Of a DNA stretch of 24,693 nt, positions 7,941-14,807 are shown piece by piece; the stretch's first letter is position 1; every line of letters starts with the position of its first letter. Origin of the DNA: an uncultured Flavobacteriales bacterium. Its GTDB lineage: Bacteria; Bacteroidota; Bacteroidia; Flavobacteriales; Crocinitomicaceae. Location: assembly GCA_946479985.1 (NCBI GenBank), contig CAMLIF010000057.1, forward strand, positions 1-24,693. The letters run 5' to 3'. The notes beneath the pieces were generated by a model. That model ran no database searches. It was not told the origin of the DNA and was given only the letters and a program-made list of their open reading frames with translations. The translations under genes were made by a program, and so were the position numbers.

Positions 7941-9179
7941 ATGGTGTTAAATCGCGTTTGGATCGGAATGTTTGTGGTTGCAATTGTGATGGGTTTCTCA
8001 AAACTCATTTTCTGGCAGGACACCTGGATTCTGAAGAATATGATGGATGGCTTATTTACAGCTGCCGATGAAGCGTTCAAGTTAGCATTATTCATGACCG
8101 GAATACTCTGTCTTTGGATGGGTTTGATGAAGATCGGAGAGGAAAGTGGTGCAGTAAACATCATGTCCCGGCTGGTAAACCCTCTTTTTTCAAAATTATT
8201 TCCTGAAATACCAAAAAATCATCCTGCAATGGGAAGTATTATGCTGAATTTCTCAGCTAACATGCTTGGCCTCGATAATGCAGCTACTCCGGCAGGCTTA
8301 CGAGCTATGTCACAATTGCAGGAGCTAAACCCGAGTAAAGATACGGCGTCGAATGCGCAAATCATGTTCCTTGTCCTGAACGCATCCGGCCTAACAATCA
8401 TCCCTGTGTCCATCATTGCCGCACGAACCTCCGCTCACTCTACCGACCCAACCTCAGTTTTTATTCCTATTCTGCTTACCACCTATTTCGCAACCTTAGG
8501 CGGGCTTATTTTTGTTGGAATTCGACAAAAAATTAAACTCTTCAATCCGGTAATTCTTGCCTATGTCGGTACTTTAACTATCCTGATAGTAGGTCTGTTA
8601 TGGTTTTTAAGCACTCATCCACAAGACATCGACTGGGTTTCCAGGATTCTCAGCAGTACAATTATTTTCGGTTTTATTGCTTTTTTCATTACCATGGCAG
8701 TTCTTAAGCGAATTGCTGCATTTGAGGTGTTCATTGACGGTGCAAAAGAAGGTTTCCAGGTTGCGTTGAATATTCTCCCATACCTGGTTGCCATGCTTTG
8801 TGCAGTAAGTTTATTTAAAAGCTGCGGTGCCTTAACCGATTTAATGGATTCTATAAAATGGATCTTAATTCAATTCGGAATAGTATCTACCGAATTCGTG
8901 GATGCACTTCCTGTGATGCTTATGAAACCATTTTCAGGAAGTGGTGCCCGGGGTTTGATGGCTGATAACATGACTACTTATGGTGCTGATTCGTTCATAT
9001 CAAATTTATCTGCAACCTTCCAGGGAAGTACCGAAACTACCTTTTATGTTCTGGCCGTCTACTTCGGTTCGATAAAAGTTTCAAAAACACGTTATGCAGC
9101 TGCGGCTGGCCTATTTTGTGATTTGATCGGAATGATAGCGGCGATTTTATTAGCTTATTTATTTTATGATATAGTATGA
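7941..9179 (+). CDS. Fused SpmA-SpmB nucleoside-recognition (Gate) domain membrane protein
   Basis: This 412-residue polytopic membrane protein has two parts. The first half (about 1-200) matches spore maturation protein A, with MGLMKIGEESG, NFSANMLGLDNAATPAGLRAM and NASGLTIIPVS. The second half (about 250-412) matches SpmB, with GAKEGFQVALNILPYLVAML, KPFSGSGARG and FQGSTETTFYVLAVYFGS. In Bacillus these are separate adjacent genes needed for spore core dehydration. In non-sporulating Bacteroidota the fused form is common and its substrate is unknown; Gate-domain proteins are thought to be transporters or channels. A hairpin touches the start codon, and the 3' end overlaps the next gene by the four bases ATGA. 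Confidence 0.88.
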   Translation: MVLNRVWIGMFVVAIVMGFSKLIFWQDTWILKNMMDGLFTAADEAFKLALFMTGILCLWMGLMKIGEESGAVNIMSRLVNPLFSKLFPEIPKNHPAMGSIMLNFSANMLGLDNAATPAGLRAMSQLQELNPSKDTASNAQIMFLVLNASGLTIIPVSIIAARTSAHSTDPTSVFIPILLTTYFATLGGLIFVGIRQKIKLFNPVILAYVGTLTILIVGLLWFLSTHPQDIDWVSRILSSTIIFGFIAFFITMAVLKRIAAFEVFIDGAKEGFQVALNILPYLVAMLCAVSLFKSCGALTDLMDSIKWILIQFGIVSTEFVDALPVMLMKPFSGSGARGLMADNMTTYGADSFISNLSATFQGSTETTFYVLAVYFGSIKVSKTRYAAAAGLFCDLIGMIAAILLAYLFYDIV

Positions 9180-9676
9180 GTTGGTTTTCGCGCATATTTT
9201 CAAAAGACTCCGCTTCCAAAAGTAAAAAACCGGTTGTAGGAAAAGCAAACATTCAATTTGCCCGGTTAAACTATGATCCGAAGATCATGATGGCGTGGAT
9301 AAAAGAGCTCGAAGGCCAGCAGGAATTCGGAGTTTGGCTGTTGAACAATGGTTTTCCGGAACTTTATCATACTTCACAGGCACTCAGGCTGAAGCAGGAA
9401 GCAAGAAACTGGCTGATGGAAAATGGATATCCGCATTTAATGGCAATGGTAAATGCTGCGGAAGGAAATGAAAGCGCACAAACCTGGCTTCGGGTTCATA
9501 ATTTCCCGCTTTTGCTAAACATAGCGTGCGCGGTTGATGATGAAATGGATAGTTTTGCCTGGTTAAAGGCCAATAGTACGGAAATGGTTTTTCTGTTAAC
9601 CAGAACTATTAAGAAATTGAAAGATGAAATTGAGTTCAATCACAATGATATGCACTCTTTCGGAAAAGATGTTTAA
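9176..9676 (+). CDS. Unrecognised small protein with four 25-residue W-L-x2-N-G-F-P repeats
   Basis: This 166-residue soluble protein has a basic N-terminus (MSWFSRIFSKDSASKSKKP) and is translationally coupled to the SpmAB gene (ATGA overlap). I do not recognise a named family. Its main feature is a repeat of exactly 25 residues, with tryptophans at 54, 79, 104 and 129. Each starts WL and reads on as LNNGFP, MENGYP, RVHNFP and, degenerate, KANSTE. Between them lie amphipathic helices, suggesting a small alpha-solenoid or adaptor. A final helix (about 137-155) is rich in Lys/Glu. The coupling to a membrane protein suggests the two proteins act together at the inner membrane, which is inference only. 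Confidence 0.75.
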   Translation: MSWFSRIFSKDSASKSKKPVVGKANIQFARLNYDPKIMMAWIKELEGQQEFGVWLLNNGFPELYHTSQALRLKQEARNWLMENGYPHLMAMVNAAEGNESAQTWLRVHNFPLLLNIACAVDDEMDSFAWLKANSTEMVFLLTRTIKKLKDEIEFNHNDMHSFGKDV

Positions 9677-9689
9677 CTAAAGAAATCTT

Positions 9690-10193
9690 ATGTTTTCCAT
9701 TCGTTTTGCAGATGTCGGGGATGTTTCATCCATACGGGAAATTGCCGGAGCTACCTGGCCGAAGACGTATATCGGAATTATTTCGAGCGAGCAAATTGAA
9801 TACATGCTTGGCTGGATGTATTCCACCGAAAAAATAAAAGCATCCATTGAAGATCCGGACCAGGCCTTTCTAATTATTGAATCAGACGATAAAACGGTTG
9901 GATTTGCGGGAATTGAACACCGTTATTCCGAAAAACCGATAACGCGGATTCATAAACTGTATGTTCTGCCCGAAACACAGGGAACAGGCGCAGGAAAAGC
10001 ACTTTTTGAGGCAGTTGTAACTCAGGCCTTATTGAACGAAAGCGAAATACTGCATCTCAATGTCAACAAAGCAAATAAAGCCGTAAGCTTTTACGAATAT
10101 CTTGGCTTTTCAATTTACGATACCGAAATTCTGGATATCGGAAACGGTTATGTTATGGATGATTACATCATGACAAAAAAAATATCGCATTAA
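9690..10193 (+). CDS. GNAT family N-acetyltransferase
   Basis: This 167-residue protein has the GNAT fold order. N-terminal strand-helix is FADVGDVSSIREIAGATW. The core is AFLIIESDDKTVGFAGIE and HKLYVLPETQGTGAGKALFE (about 89-108), where Q-x-x-G-x-G-[KA] is the acetyl-CoA pyrophosphate-binding loop. The C-terminal part, LHLNVNKANKAVSFYEYLGFSI, is the common N-x-x-A-x-x-[FL]-Y-x-x-x-GF motif. It transfers acetyl from acetyl-CoA to an amine; the substrate cannot be predicted. It starts 13 bp after the 25-residue-repeat protein, so it may be the last gene of that transcript. Confidence 0.9.
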   Translation: MFSIRFADVGDVSSIREIAGATWPKTYIGIISSEQIEYMLGWMYSTEKIKASIEDPDQAFLIIESDDKTVGFAGIEHRYSEKPITRIHKLYVLPETQGTGAGKALFEAVVTQALLNESEILHLNVNKANKAVSFYEYLGFSIYDTEILDIGNGYVMDDYIMTKKISH

Positions 10194-10199
10194 AAAAGA

Positions 10200-10221
10200 A
10201 AGGAGACATTGCTGCCTCCTT
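10200..10221. terminator. Possible bidirectional terminator hairpin
   Basis: AAGGAG (10200-10205) pairs with CTCCTT (10216-10221) around a 10-nt loop, in the 50 bp between two convergent genes. A-rich sequence lies to its left and weakly T-rich sequence to its right. The stem is only 6 bp, so confidence is low. Confidence 0.4.
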
Positions 10222-10243
10222 CCCTTTGTATAGCACTTATATT

Positions 10244-11359
10244 CTAGCTTGCTGACCAGAATATCTCGGCGGTGTATTTTCCTCCGAAATCCTGGTAAGT
10301 CAATGTCTCAACCGGACCTGTGAAAGGAGTGTTGTTGTTCAGGATCACTCCGGTGATTTGCGGATCAAAAATATCATCGCGGAAAGCACTGATCAGCCAT
10401 CCAACCAAAGCCCCAAGAATCAATCCTGCTGCAATTCCGATAATTGTTCCCAACGGTCCCGCAATAGACGTTCCGATTGCACCACCAATTGCAGTTCCGA
10501 TTGCGGCACCCGCAGCGGCACCCAATTGATTCAAGATCACCTGCACTTCGGCTTTGATGGCATTGTACAAATCTTCTAAAAATGAACTGAACCCACCGCT
10601 GTCTTTTTCAGCAATAGCAAGGAAAGCCATAAACGTTGAAGGATTGACATTATCCAGCGCAAACGATTTCAACACCTTCGCAGGACTGAAATTCTTTACC
10701 GTTCCGTCATTGAAATTTCCAACATTGAACTCGGTAATTTTACTTTGAACTTTGTTATCATCAACGGCAACGCCACCTGCAGCAATGCTGTCACTTCCAG
10801 GCCATTCCGGATTTGTTTCGTCCAGACATTTCACCTTTCTCAGGTTTAATCTCAGTGCAACCGCTTGCGGTCCTGCAGATGCTGTTGTTGAACCACCACC
10901 TGTTGGTTGTGTAGATCCTGCTTTCACCTGATCAATTCCGTACAATCCGCCAATTTTGAACAGCAATTTATCATTGATGTAATTGAACGCAGTTTTGTGA
11001 TCAAGCTGGTCAAGAACATACTTTTTATTTGAAATATCAATTCCTTTCAATGAGTCAATACCAAATTTTTGTGATGCCAAAATGCTTTTAGGACCATTGT
11101 GACGTGCAAACCCTTTTAACTCAGCAGCTGTGTGTTTTGCAATGTAGGAATCTACCACTTCTGCAACCGAAGAATACTCTTTCTTCTGCTTTCCACCCAC
11201 TTTGATTTTTTCAAACTTCATTGGCTTTTTTGTAGCGCGGGCCTGTACAGCCTGGTTTACACTTAGCTGCATCATAGAAGTGATGTGATCAACCATTCTT
11301 TTCAATTCCGGGTCTTTTACTTCCTCGTAAGAAGTTTTAAATGTTGAATAATCAGACAT
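10244..11359 (-). CDS. Unrecognised protein with DETNPEW-GSD motif and glycine-zipper membrane segment
   Basis: This 371-residue protein has no signal peptide. Four parts can be seen. Residues 1-145 are charged and helical (MSDYSTFKTSYEEVKDPE onward). A Gly/Ser/Thr linker (148-163) follows. Then comes a beta-like domain (about 167-270) opening with LNLRKVKCLDETNPEWPGSD, an acidic motif that could bind metal. A long glycine-zipper stretch (about 280-325) has repeated G-x-x-x-G and A-x-x-G spacings (GAAAGAAIGTAIGGAIG and GIAAGLILGALVGWLI), like a membrane-inserting hairpin. A beta-rich tail (330-371) contains DFGGKYTAEIFW. Glycine zippers occur in pore-forming peptides, bacteriocins and outer-membrane lipoproteins. 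A cytoplasm-to-target effector or membrane-active protein is possible but unproven. It has its own promoter and is divergent from a sensor-regulator operon. Confidence 0.75.
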   Translation of the reverse strand: MSDYSTFKTSYEEVKDPELKRMVDHITSMMQLSVNQAVQARATKKPMKFEKIKVGGKQKKEYSSVAEVVDSYIAKHTAAELKGFARHNGPKSILASQKFGIDSLKGIDISNKKYVLDQLDHKTAFNYINDKLLFKIGGLYGIDQVKAGSTQPTGGGSTTASAGPQAVALRLNLRKVKCLDETNPEWPGSDSIAAGGVAVDDNKVQSKITEFNVGNFNDGTVKNFSPAKVLKSFALDNVNPSTFMAFLAIAEKDSGGFSSFLEDLYNAIKAEVQVILNQLGAAAGAAIGTAIGGAIGTSIAGPLGTIIGIAAGLILGALVGWLISAFRDDIFDPQITGVILNNNTPFTGPVETLTYQDFGGKYTAEIFWSAS

Positions 11360-11487
11360 ATTAGTTTTCGTTTAAGTTTTTTCTACTCTTAGGATTTTCG
11401 AATACTCCCACTTTATTGCAGTGAACATAGAGGCAGGCGTTCTTTCGAAACGGGCAACCGGTTAAAATCCCGAACAATTGAACAGGG

Positions 11488-11518
11488 CAAATCTATTTTC
11501 GAAAAAAGAACAAAACAA
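11488..11518 (-). promoter_or_regulatory. Putative promoter of the glycine-zipper protein gene
   Basis: On the minus strand a TTG (-33; 11516-11518) and TAGATTTG (-7; 11488-11495) are 20 bp apart, close to the Bacteroidota consensus. The -7 box is about 130 bp upstream of the ATG at 11359, so the mRNA would have a long 5' leader. Confidence 0.5.
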
Positions 11519-11676
11519 CCCTTTAAATACTTAATTTTCAATATTTTAATACGTATTTCCAAATAAAACAAAGCGGATCATCTTTCTACAATCATCGTTA
11601 TCAGGAAAACACCTTATTACTGTGCAAAACACAGTTGTTTGTATAGAGTCAACAAAATAAAAACACGTAATTTAAC

Positions 11677-11692
11677 TACGTAGTACTACGTA
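11677..11692. promoter_or_regulatory. Perfect 16-bp palindrome, possible operator
   Basis: TACGTAGTACTACGTA is identical to its reverse complement and contains two TACGTA half-palindromes. It lies about 95 bp upstream of the -7 box of the operon that encodes a NarL-type regulator, a distance typical of activator sites. NarL/LuxR-type HTH dimers bind inverted repeats, so autoregulation is a reasonable inference. No experiment or second perfect copy in this window supports it. Confidence 0.5.
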
Positions 11693-11786
11693 ATAGTAAT
11701 TTTCACACATTTGATTTCCAAATCATTATGAGACATTTTTGTTTTGACTACTTTTTTAGGGAGTTTTTACTTGTCAATTCAAATGT

Positions 11787-11794
11787 TAGCTTTG
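11787..11794 (+). promoter_or_regulatory. Putative -7 box of the sensor-regulator operon
   Basis: TAGCTTTG matches TAnnTTTG and ends 25 bp before the ATG at 11820. At the right spacing upstream there is only a T-run (11764-11768), so the -33 element is poor. That would fit a promoter that needs an activator. Confidence 0.5.
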
Positions 11795-11819
11795 TTACAC
11801 AAACTAAAAAAACTTACTT

Positions 11820-12134
11820 ATGGCATTTAACGGAACAGAAGGTGGAGAAATAACTTTGGAAGAAGCTCGGGGTTTCATCTCTAATTATGGTGTGAATCTT
11901 CCGGCAGGAACTGCAGAGGCACATTATTTCGGGCGAGACATTATTGAGCGTTTATTAGCACAGCAAGGTTGTGTTGGAATCAGAATGTATTACGGAAAAG
12001 AAAACAATGGCAGTAAAAATCTTGTTCTTGTTGGTGTTGAAGCGAGTGAGGATGATATGATTGACGGAATCATTGCCGACCGTTCAATTGTTTGCCCTCC
12101 GATTTGTGCACCAAAAAAGAAGTTAAAGTCATAA
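11820..12134 (+). CDS. Small Bacteroidota-type protein of unknown function (CPPIC tail)
   Basis: This 104-residue protein has no signal peptide or membrane segment. Notable parts are AHYFGRDIIERLLAQQGCVGIRMYYG (35-59), KNLVLVGVEA (67-76) and a C-terminal IIADRSIVCPPIC (84-96) with two cysteines four residues apart. A third Cys is at 51. I recall small unnamed Bacteroidota proteins with a similar FGRD, GCxGIRxYYG and CPPxC layout, but I cannot attach a family name or function. The three cysteines could bind metal or be redox-active. It is the first gene of an operon: the 7TM gene follows after 8 bp, then the histidine kinase and response regulator. It might be a ligand, modulator or target of that signalling pair (inference). 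Confidence 0.75.
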   Translation: MAFNGTEGGEITLEEARGFISNYGVNLPAGTAEAHYFGRDIIERLLAQQGCVGIRMYYGKENNGSKNLVLVGVEASEDDMIDGIIADRSIVCPPICAPKKKLKS

Positions 12135-12142
12135 TACTTTGA

Positions 12143-12787
12143 ATGACGATATTTTTCTATACACTTTTATATCTATCGGTATTTAGTCCCACTATTCCTC
12201 TGATAACTGTATTGATCAATAATAAAAATTTAAAGAAACCCATCTTAATCGCTATTCTCTTTTTACCCCTCCTTAGCCTAGCTTCAGATTTGCTGAGTTG
12301 GTGGTTTGTAAAACGTGTGGAATTTCAGTTCGTGATTCTGCACTTTTACACATTTTTAGCTGGAAGTACCCTTTTTTACTACTTCTACCACGTGTTTGAG
12401 ATCAGAAGGTATTTTGTTCTGATTTCACAACTAATATTCACTAGTTTCTGCATACTGTCCACCTTTTTTTGGGGTGGACTGTATCAGATCAACACCGTTC
12501 CGAACATTACCCTCAATATTTTCATTATCGCTTTTTCACTGGCCTATTTTGTGAAAGCCATTAATGAGCTTAAATTTGATAAAATAACGCACGATATACA
12601 TTTCTGGCTGAACTTTGCCTTGCTTCTGTTATACGGAACAACACTTTTCTTTTCTCTTTTCGAAACGTACCTTCGGCAGGGTAATTCAGACGTAAATCAA
12701 TATACCTGGCCAATATTATACATTGCAAATATCATGTTTAATACTATCTTAACCATCGGTATATGGAAAACCAGGCGAATATTGTAG
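12143..12787 (+). CDS. Seven-helix membrane protein, putative sensor partner of the histidine kinase
   Basis: This 214-residue protein is almost entirely hydrophobic. About seven transmembrane helices can be counted: near 2-22, 31-52, 61-82, 89-110, 119-139, 151-171 and 186-205. A basic C-terminus reads WKTRRIL. No enzymatic motif or family signature is recognised. Its 3' end overlaps the histidine kinase start by 25 bp, implying coupled, roughly equal expression. The kinase itself has only one membrane helix and almost no external part. This protein is therefore a good candidate for the detecting half of a split membrane sensor, an arrangement comparable in outline to 7TM receptor kinases. 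That role is inferred from context. Confidence 0.8.
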   Translation: MTIFFYTLLYLSVFSPTIPLITVLINNKNLKKPILIAILFLPLLSLASDLLSWWFVKRVEFQFVILHFYTFLAGSTLFYYFYHVFEIRRYFVLISQLIFTSFCILSTFFWGGLYQINTVPNITLNIFIIAFSLAYFVKAINELKFDKITHDIHFWLNFALLLLYGTTLFFSLFETYLRQGNSDVNQYTWPILYIANIMFNTILTIGIWKTRRIL

Positions 12788-13560
12788 TGGTAATTGTTAT
12801 CGGGAGCTTGATAATGTTCCTGTTAGCTCTTTTGATCATTGTATTCGCCGTTACCTACTCTAAAAGGATGAAAGAAAAGGAAACTTTATTTCAGCTTTCC
12901 ATCAAAAATAATGAACTTGAATTGTTGAGAGGCGTGATTGATGCCCAGGATGCAGAACGCGAAAAAATTGCCGCGAGTTTGCATGACGAGATAGGTCCGC
13001 TACTAACAGTTCTTAAACTCAATATCACGAAACATTCCAGGGCGCTCGACAAACAGGCATTACGTGTAGAAGATTTACAGGAAGAACGCGCTTTTATTGA
13101 CTCCATAATTGCCAATGTGCGTAACATAAGCCATGATCTTACGCCGCATTTTGTAAAAAACAACGGCCTGTCTTATAGCCTTACGAATTTTAGTGCTGCA
13201 ATTTCAGAGCCTTCCATTCAGATTTTTTCTGAAATTGATGACAGAAGTATTCTTAACAAAACACTTACCATTAACAGTTACCGGATCGTATTGGAACTGC
13301 TGAACAATATTATGAAACACGATAAACCATCCGAAATAATTGTCTCGCTTTCTGTAGAATATGATGTGTTCAATATCAATGTTAAACACGATGGCCAGGG
13401 AATTTCACAGCAAGAATATCTTTCGTTCCTGAATGAGCACACCTCAAGTGGCCTCGGACTTAATTCTATTAACTCACGCCTTTTAATCCATAACGGGACT
13501 ATTTTATACTCAAAAGAGCAGAATCACAGTCAAATAAACTTACAATTCCCTCTAAAATGA
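12763..13560 (+). CDS. Membrane sensor histidine kinase (HisKA_3/NarX type)
   Basis: This 265-residue protein has one N-terminal membrane helix (about 7-31), a coiled linker (33-68), then a HisKA_3 dimerisation domain with the phospho-accepting His74 in ASLHDEIGPLL. The ATPase domain follows, with N-box-like ELLNNIMKHDKPSE, a G1-like box HDGQGI (the usual DDGxG is changed to HDGQG) and SGLGLNSINSRL. There is no periplasmic or PAS sensing domain. It would autophosphorylate His74 and pass the phosphate to Asp57 of the regulator encoded directly downstream (ATGA overlap). It overlaps the 7TM gene upstream, which may supply sensing. The altered first residue of the G1 box deserves a note but probably does not abolish ATP binding. 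Confidence 0.9.
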   Translation: MENQANIVVVIVIGSLIMFLLALLIIVFAVTYSKRMKEKETLFQLSIKNNELELLRGVIDAQDAEREKIAASLHDEIGPLLTVLKLNITKHSRALDKQALRVEDLQEERAFIDSIIANVRNISHDLTPHFVKNNGLSYSLTNFSAAISEPSIQIFSEIDDRSILNKTLTINSYRIVLELLNNIMKHDKPSEIIVSLSVEYDVFNINVKHDGQGISQQEYLSFLNEHTSSGLGLNSINSRLLIHNGTILYSKEQNHSQINLQFPLK

Positions 13561-14234
13561 ATAAGATAATTAATGTTGCAGTAGCCGATGATCATGATTT
13601 AGTGAGAAAAGGAATTGTTTCTCTTCTGAAGGAAGATCCCAAAATAAACATTGTATTTGACGTTCCAAATGGTCAGCAGCTCATAAACCGATTGAAAAGA
13701 ACTTCTGCCGACGTTGTGATTCTTGATTTAGAAATGCCCGTGATGGACGGACAGGAAGCACTGGGTATCATTTCAAAACGTTATCCGAAAACCCGGGTGA
13801 TTGTTCTGAGCATGCATCATTCCAATGAATACATCATGGATTGTCTTACTCACGGTGCACGGGGATTTCTCCCTAAAAATTCAGACATAGAAAAGCTGGT
13901 TGAAGCCATTTACAGTGTGCATGAAACCGGATTTTTTGTCGACGGAAATGTTTCTAAAATATTGATCGACCATGCAATGAACATCAGGCAGCGAGGAACA
14001 CTTGAACCAATGGAAAAATTGAGTGAGCGTGAAATAGAAGTTATTAAACTTATTTGCGACGGTCTGTTAAACAAAGAAATTGCCGAAGTATTATCACTGA
14101 GTATTCGAACGGTTGAAGCTCACAGAAAGAACATCATTAAGAAAACCCAGGTAACAAACGTTGCCGGATTGATGCATTTTGCCGTTCAAAACGGTCTTTA
14201 CCGAAAATTCAGGAAAAATCTTGGGACAAAATAG
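13557..14234 (+). CDS. NarL/FixJ family response regulator
   Basis: This 225-residue protein has an N-terminal receiver domain with the acidic pair Asp11-Asp12, phospho-acceptor Asp57 (ILDLEMPVMDG) and Lys107 (LPKNSD). The C-terminal LuxR/NarL helix-turn-helix (about 154-200) carries the classic LSEREIEVIKLICDG, NKEIAEVLSLSIRTVEAHR and NII motifs. All residues needed for phosphorylation are present. It overlaps the kinase gene by ATGA, so the two form a cognate pair. It ends the + strand operon that starts at 11820. The perfect palindrome upstream of that operon is a candidate binding site. Target genes could include the operon itself and the divergent glycine-zipper protein gene. Confidence 0.93.
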   Translation: MNKIINVAVADDHDLVRKGIVSLLKEDPKINIVFDVPNGQQLINRLKRTSADVVILDLEMPVMDGQEALGIISKRYPKTRVIVLSMHHSNEYIMDCLTHGARGFLPKNSDIEKLVEAIYSVHETGFFVDGNVSKILIDHAMNIRQRGTLEPMEKLSEREIEVIKLICDGLLNKEIAEVLSLSIRTVEAHRKNIIKKTQVTNVAGLMHFAVQNGLYRKFRKNLGTK

Positions 14235-14252
14235 TTCCGGATCGTGCCGGTT

Positions 14253-14807
14253 CTACCAATTCGGGTGAAAAATGACCAGGGTTGCTCCTTTTCCATATTT
14301 CTGGAAATCTGCATCGCAAAACTCTATTCCTTCCTGTACATGAAGAAATGAACGAATTTCGTTTTTCAGAACACCTTCTCCTACTCCATGAATGATAATG
14401 AGCCTGTTAACACGCTGTTTTTTTGCCTGCCGGAATTTTTCTTTGCAAGCGGAAAGCTGTTTCAGCATCATTTCAGTGGAATTCAATCCGCGAATCGAAT
14501 CAACCAACTCCTCTATGTGAAGATCAAGCTCCCATTCTATAATTCCCTGATGCTGCCTTGATAATTTTGCTTTCTCTTCTTCTCTTGTCCGAATAACACC
14601 TTTCTTTTTTTCGATTTGCTCCGGGTCTGATGCTGCAATCTCATTATCCTGAAAGTCTAAGGAATGGATCGCAATCAATTCCGCAATGAGCAGGTGCCGT
14701 TCAAAGCCGTCGCTATCCTCAATGAATGCATATTTGCCATCAATGCTGATAATTTTGGCAGTCCCTTTTTCATGCAGAAATCCAACTATTTCACCTATCC
14801 TGAACAT
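14253..14807 (-). CDS. Smr-domain protein with N-terminal SH3-like region
   Basis: This is a 184-residue protein. The N-terminal ~50 residues (FRIGEIVGFLHEKGTAKIISI, then AFIEDSDGFERHLLIAEL) look like the small beta-barrel found before Smr domains in Bacteroidota. A charged linker follows. Residues ~93-182 form the Smr domain with DLHIEEL (95-101) and the HGVGEGVLKNEIR glycine loop (140-152), ending GKGATLVIF. Smr domains occur at the C-terminus of MutS2 and in nucleases that act on branched DNA or on mRNA of stalled ribosomes. This one lacks the MutS part, so its target is open. Start and upstream stop share the A of TAATG with the M50 protease gene, showing translational coupling. Confidence 0.87.
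   Translation of the reverse strand: MFRIGEIVGFLHEKGTAKIISIDGKYAFIEDSDGFERHLLIAELIAIHSLDFQDNEIAASDPEQIEKKKGVIRTREEEKAKLSRQHQGIIEWELDLHIEELVDSIRGLNSTEMMLKQLSACKEKFRQAKKQRVNRLIIIHGVGEGVLKNEIRSFLHVQEGIEFCDADFQKYGKGATLVIFHPNW

Larger units (their letters stand above)
11360..11819. other. 460-bp AT-rich divergent regulatory region
   Basis: No gene is visible here on either strand. It holds a promoter for the left gene (11488-11518), a -7 box for the right operon (11787-11794), a perfect 16-bp palindrome (11677-11692) and a further TACGTA hexamer at 11550-11555. There is also a small hairpin, ACTGTG-CAAAA-CACAGT (11619-11635). It is clearly the most AT-rich and longest gene-free stretch of the window, as expected for a regulated divergent promoter region. 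Confidence 0.7.

Noticed and set aside
14235..14252. Terminator between the convergent response regulator and Smr genes
   Set aside because: Only CCGG pairs with CCGG across a short loop, which is too weak to call.
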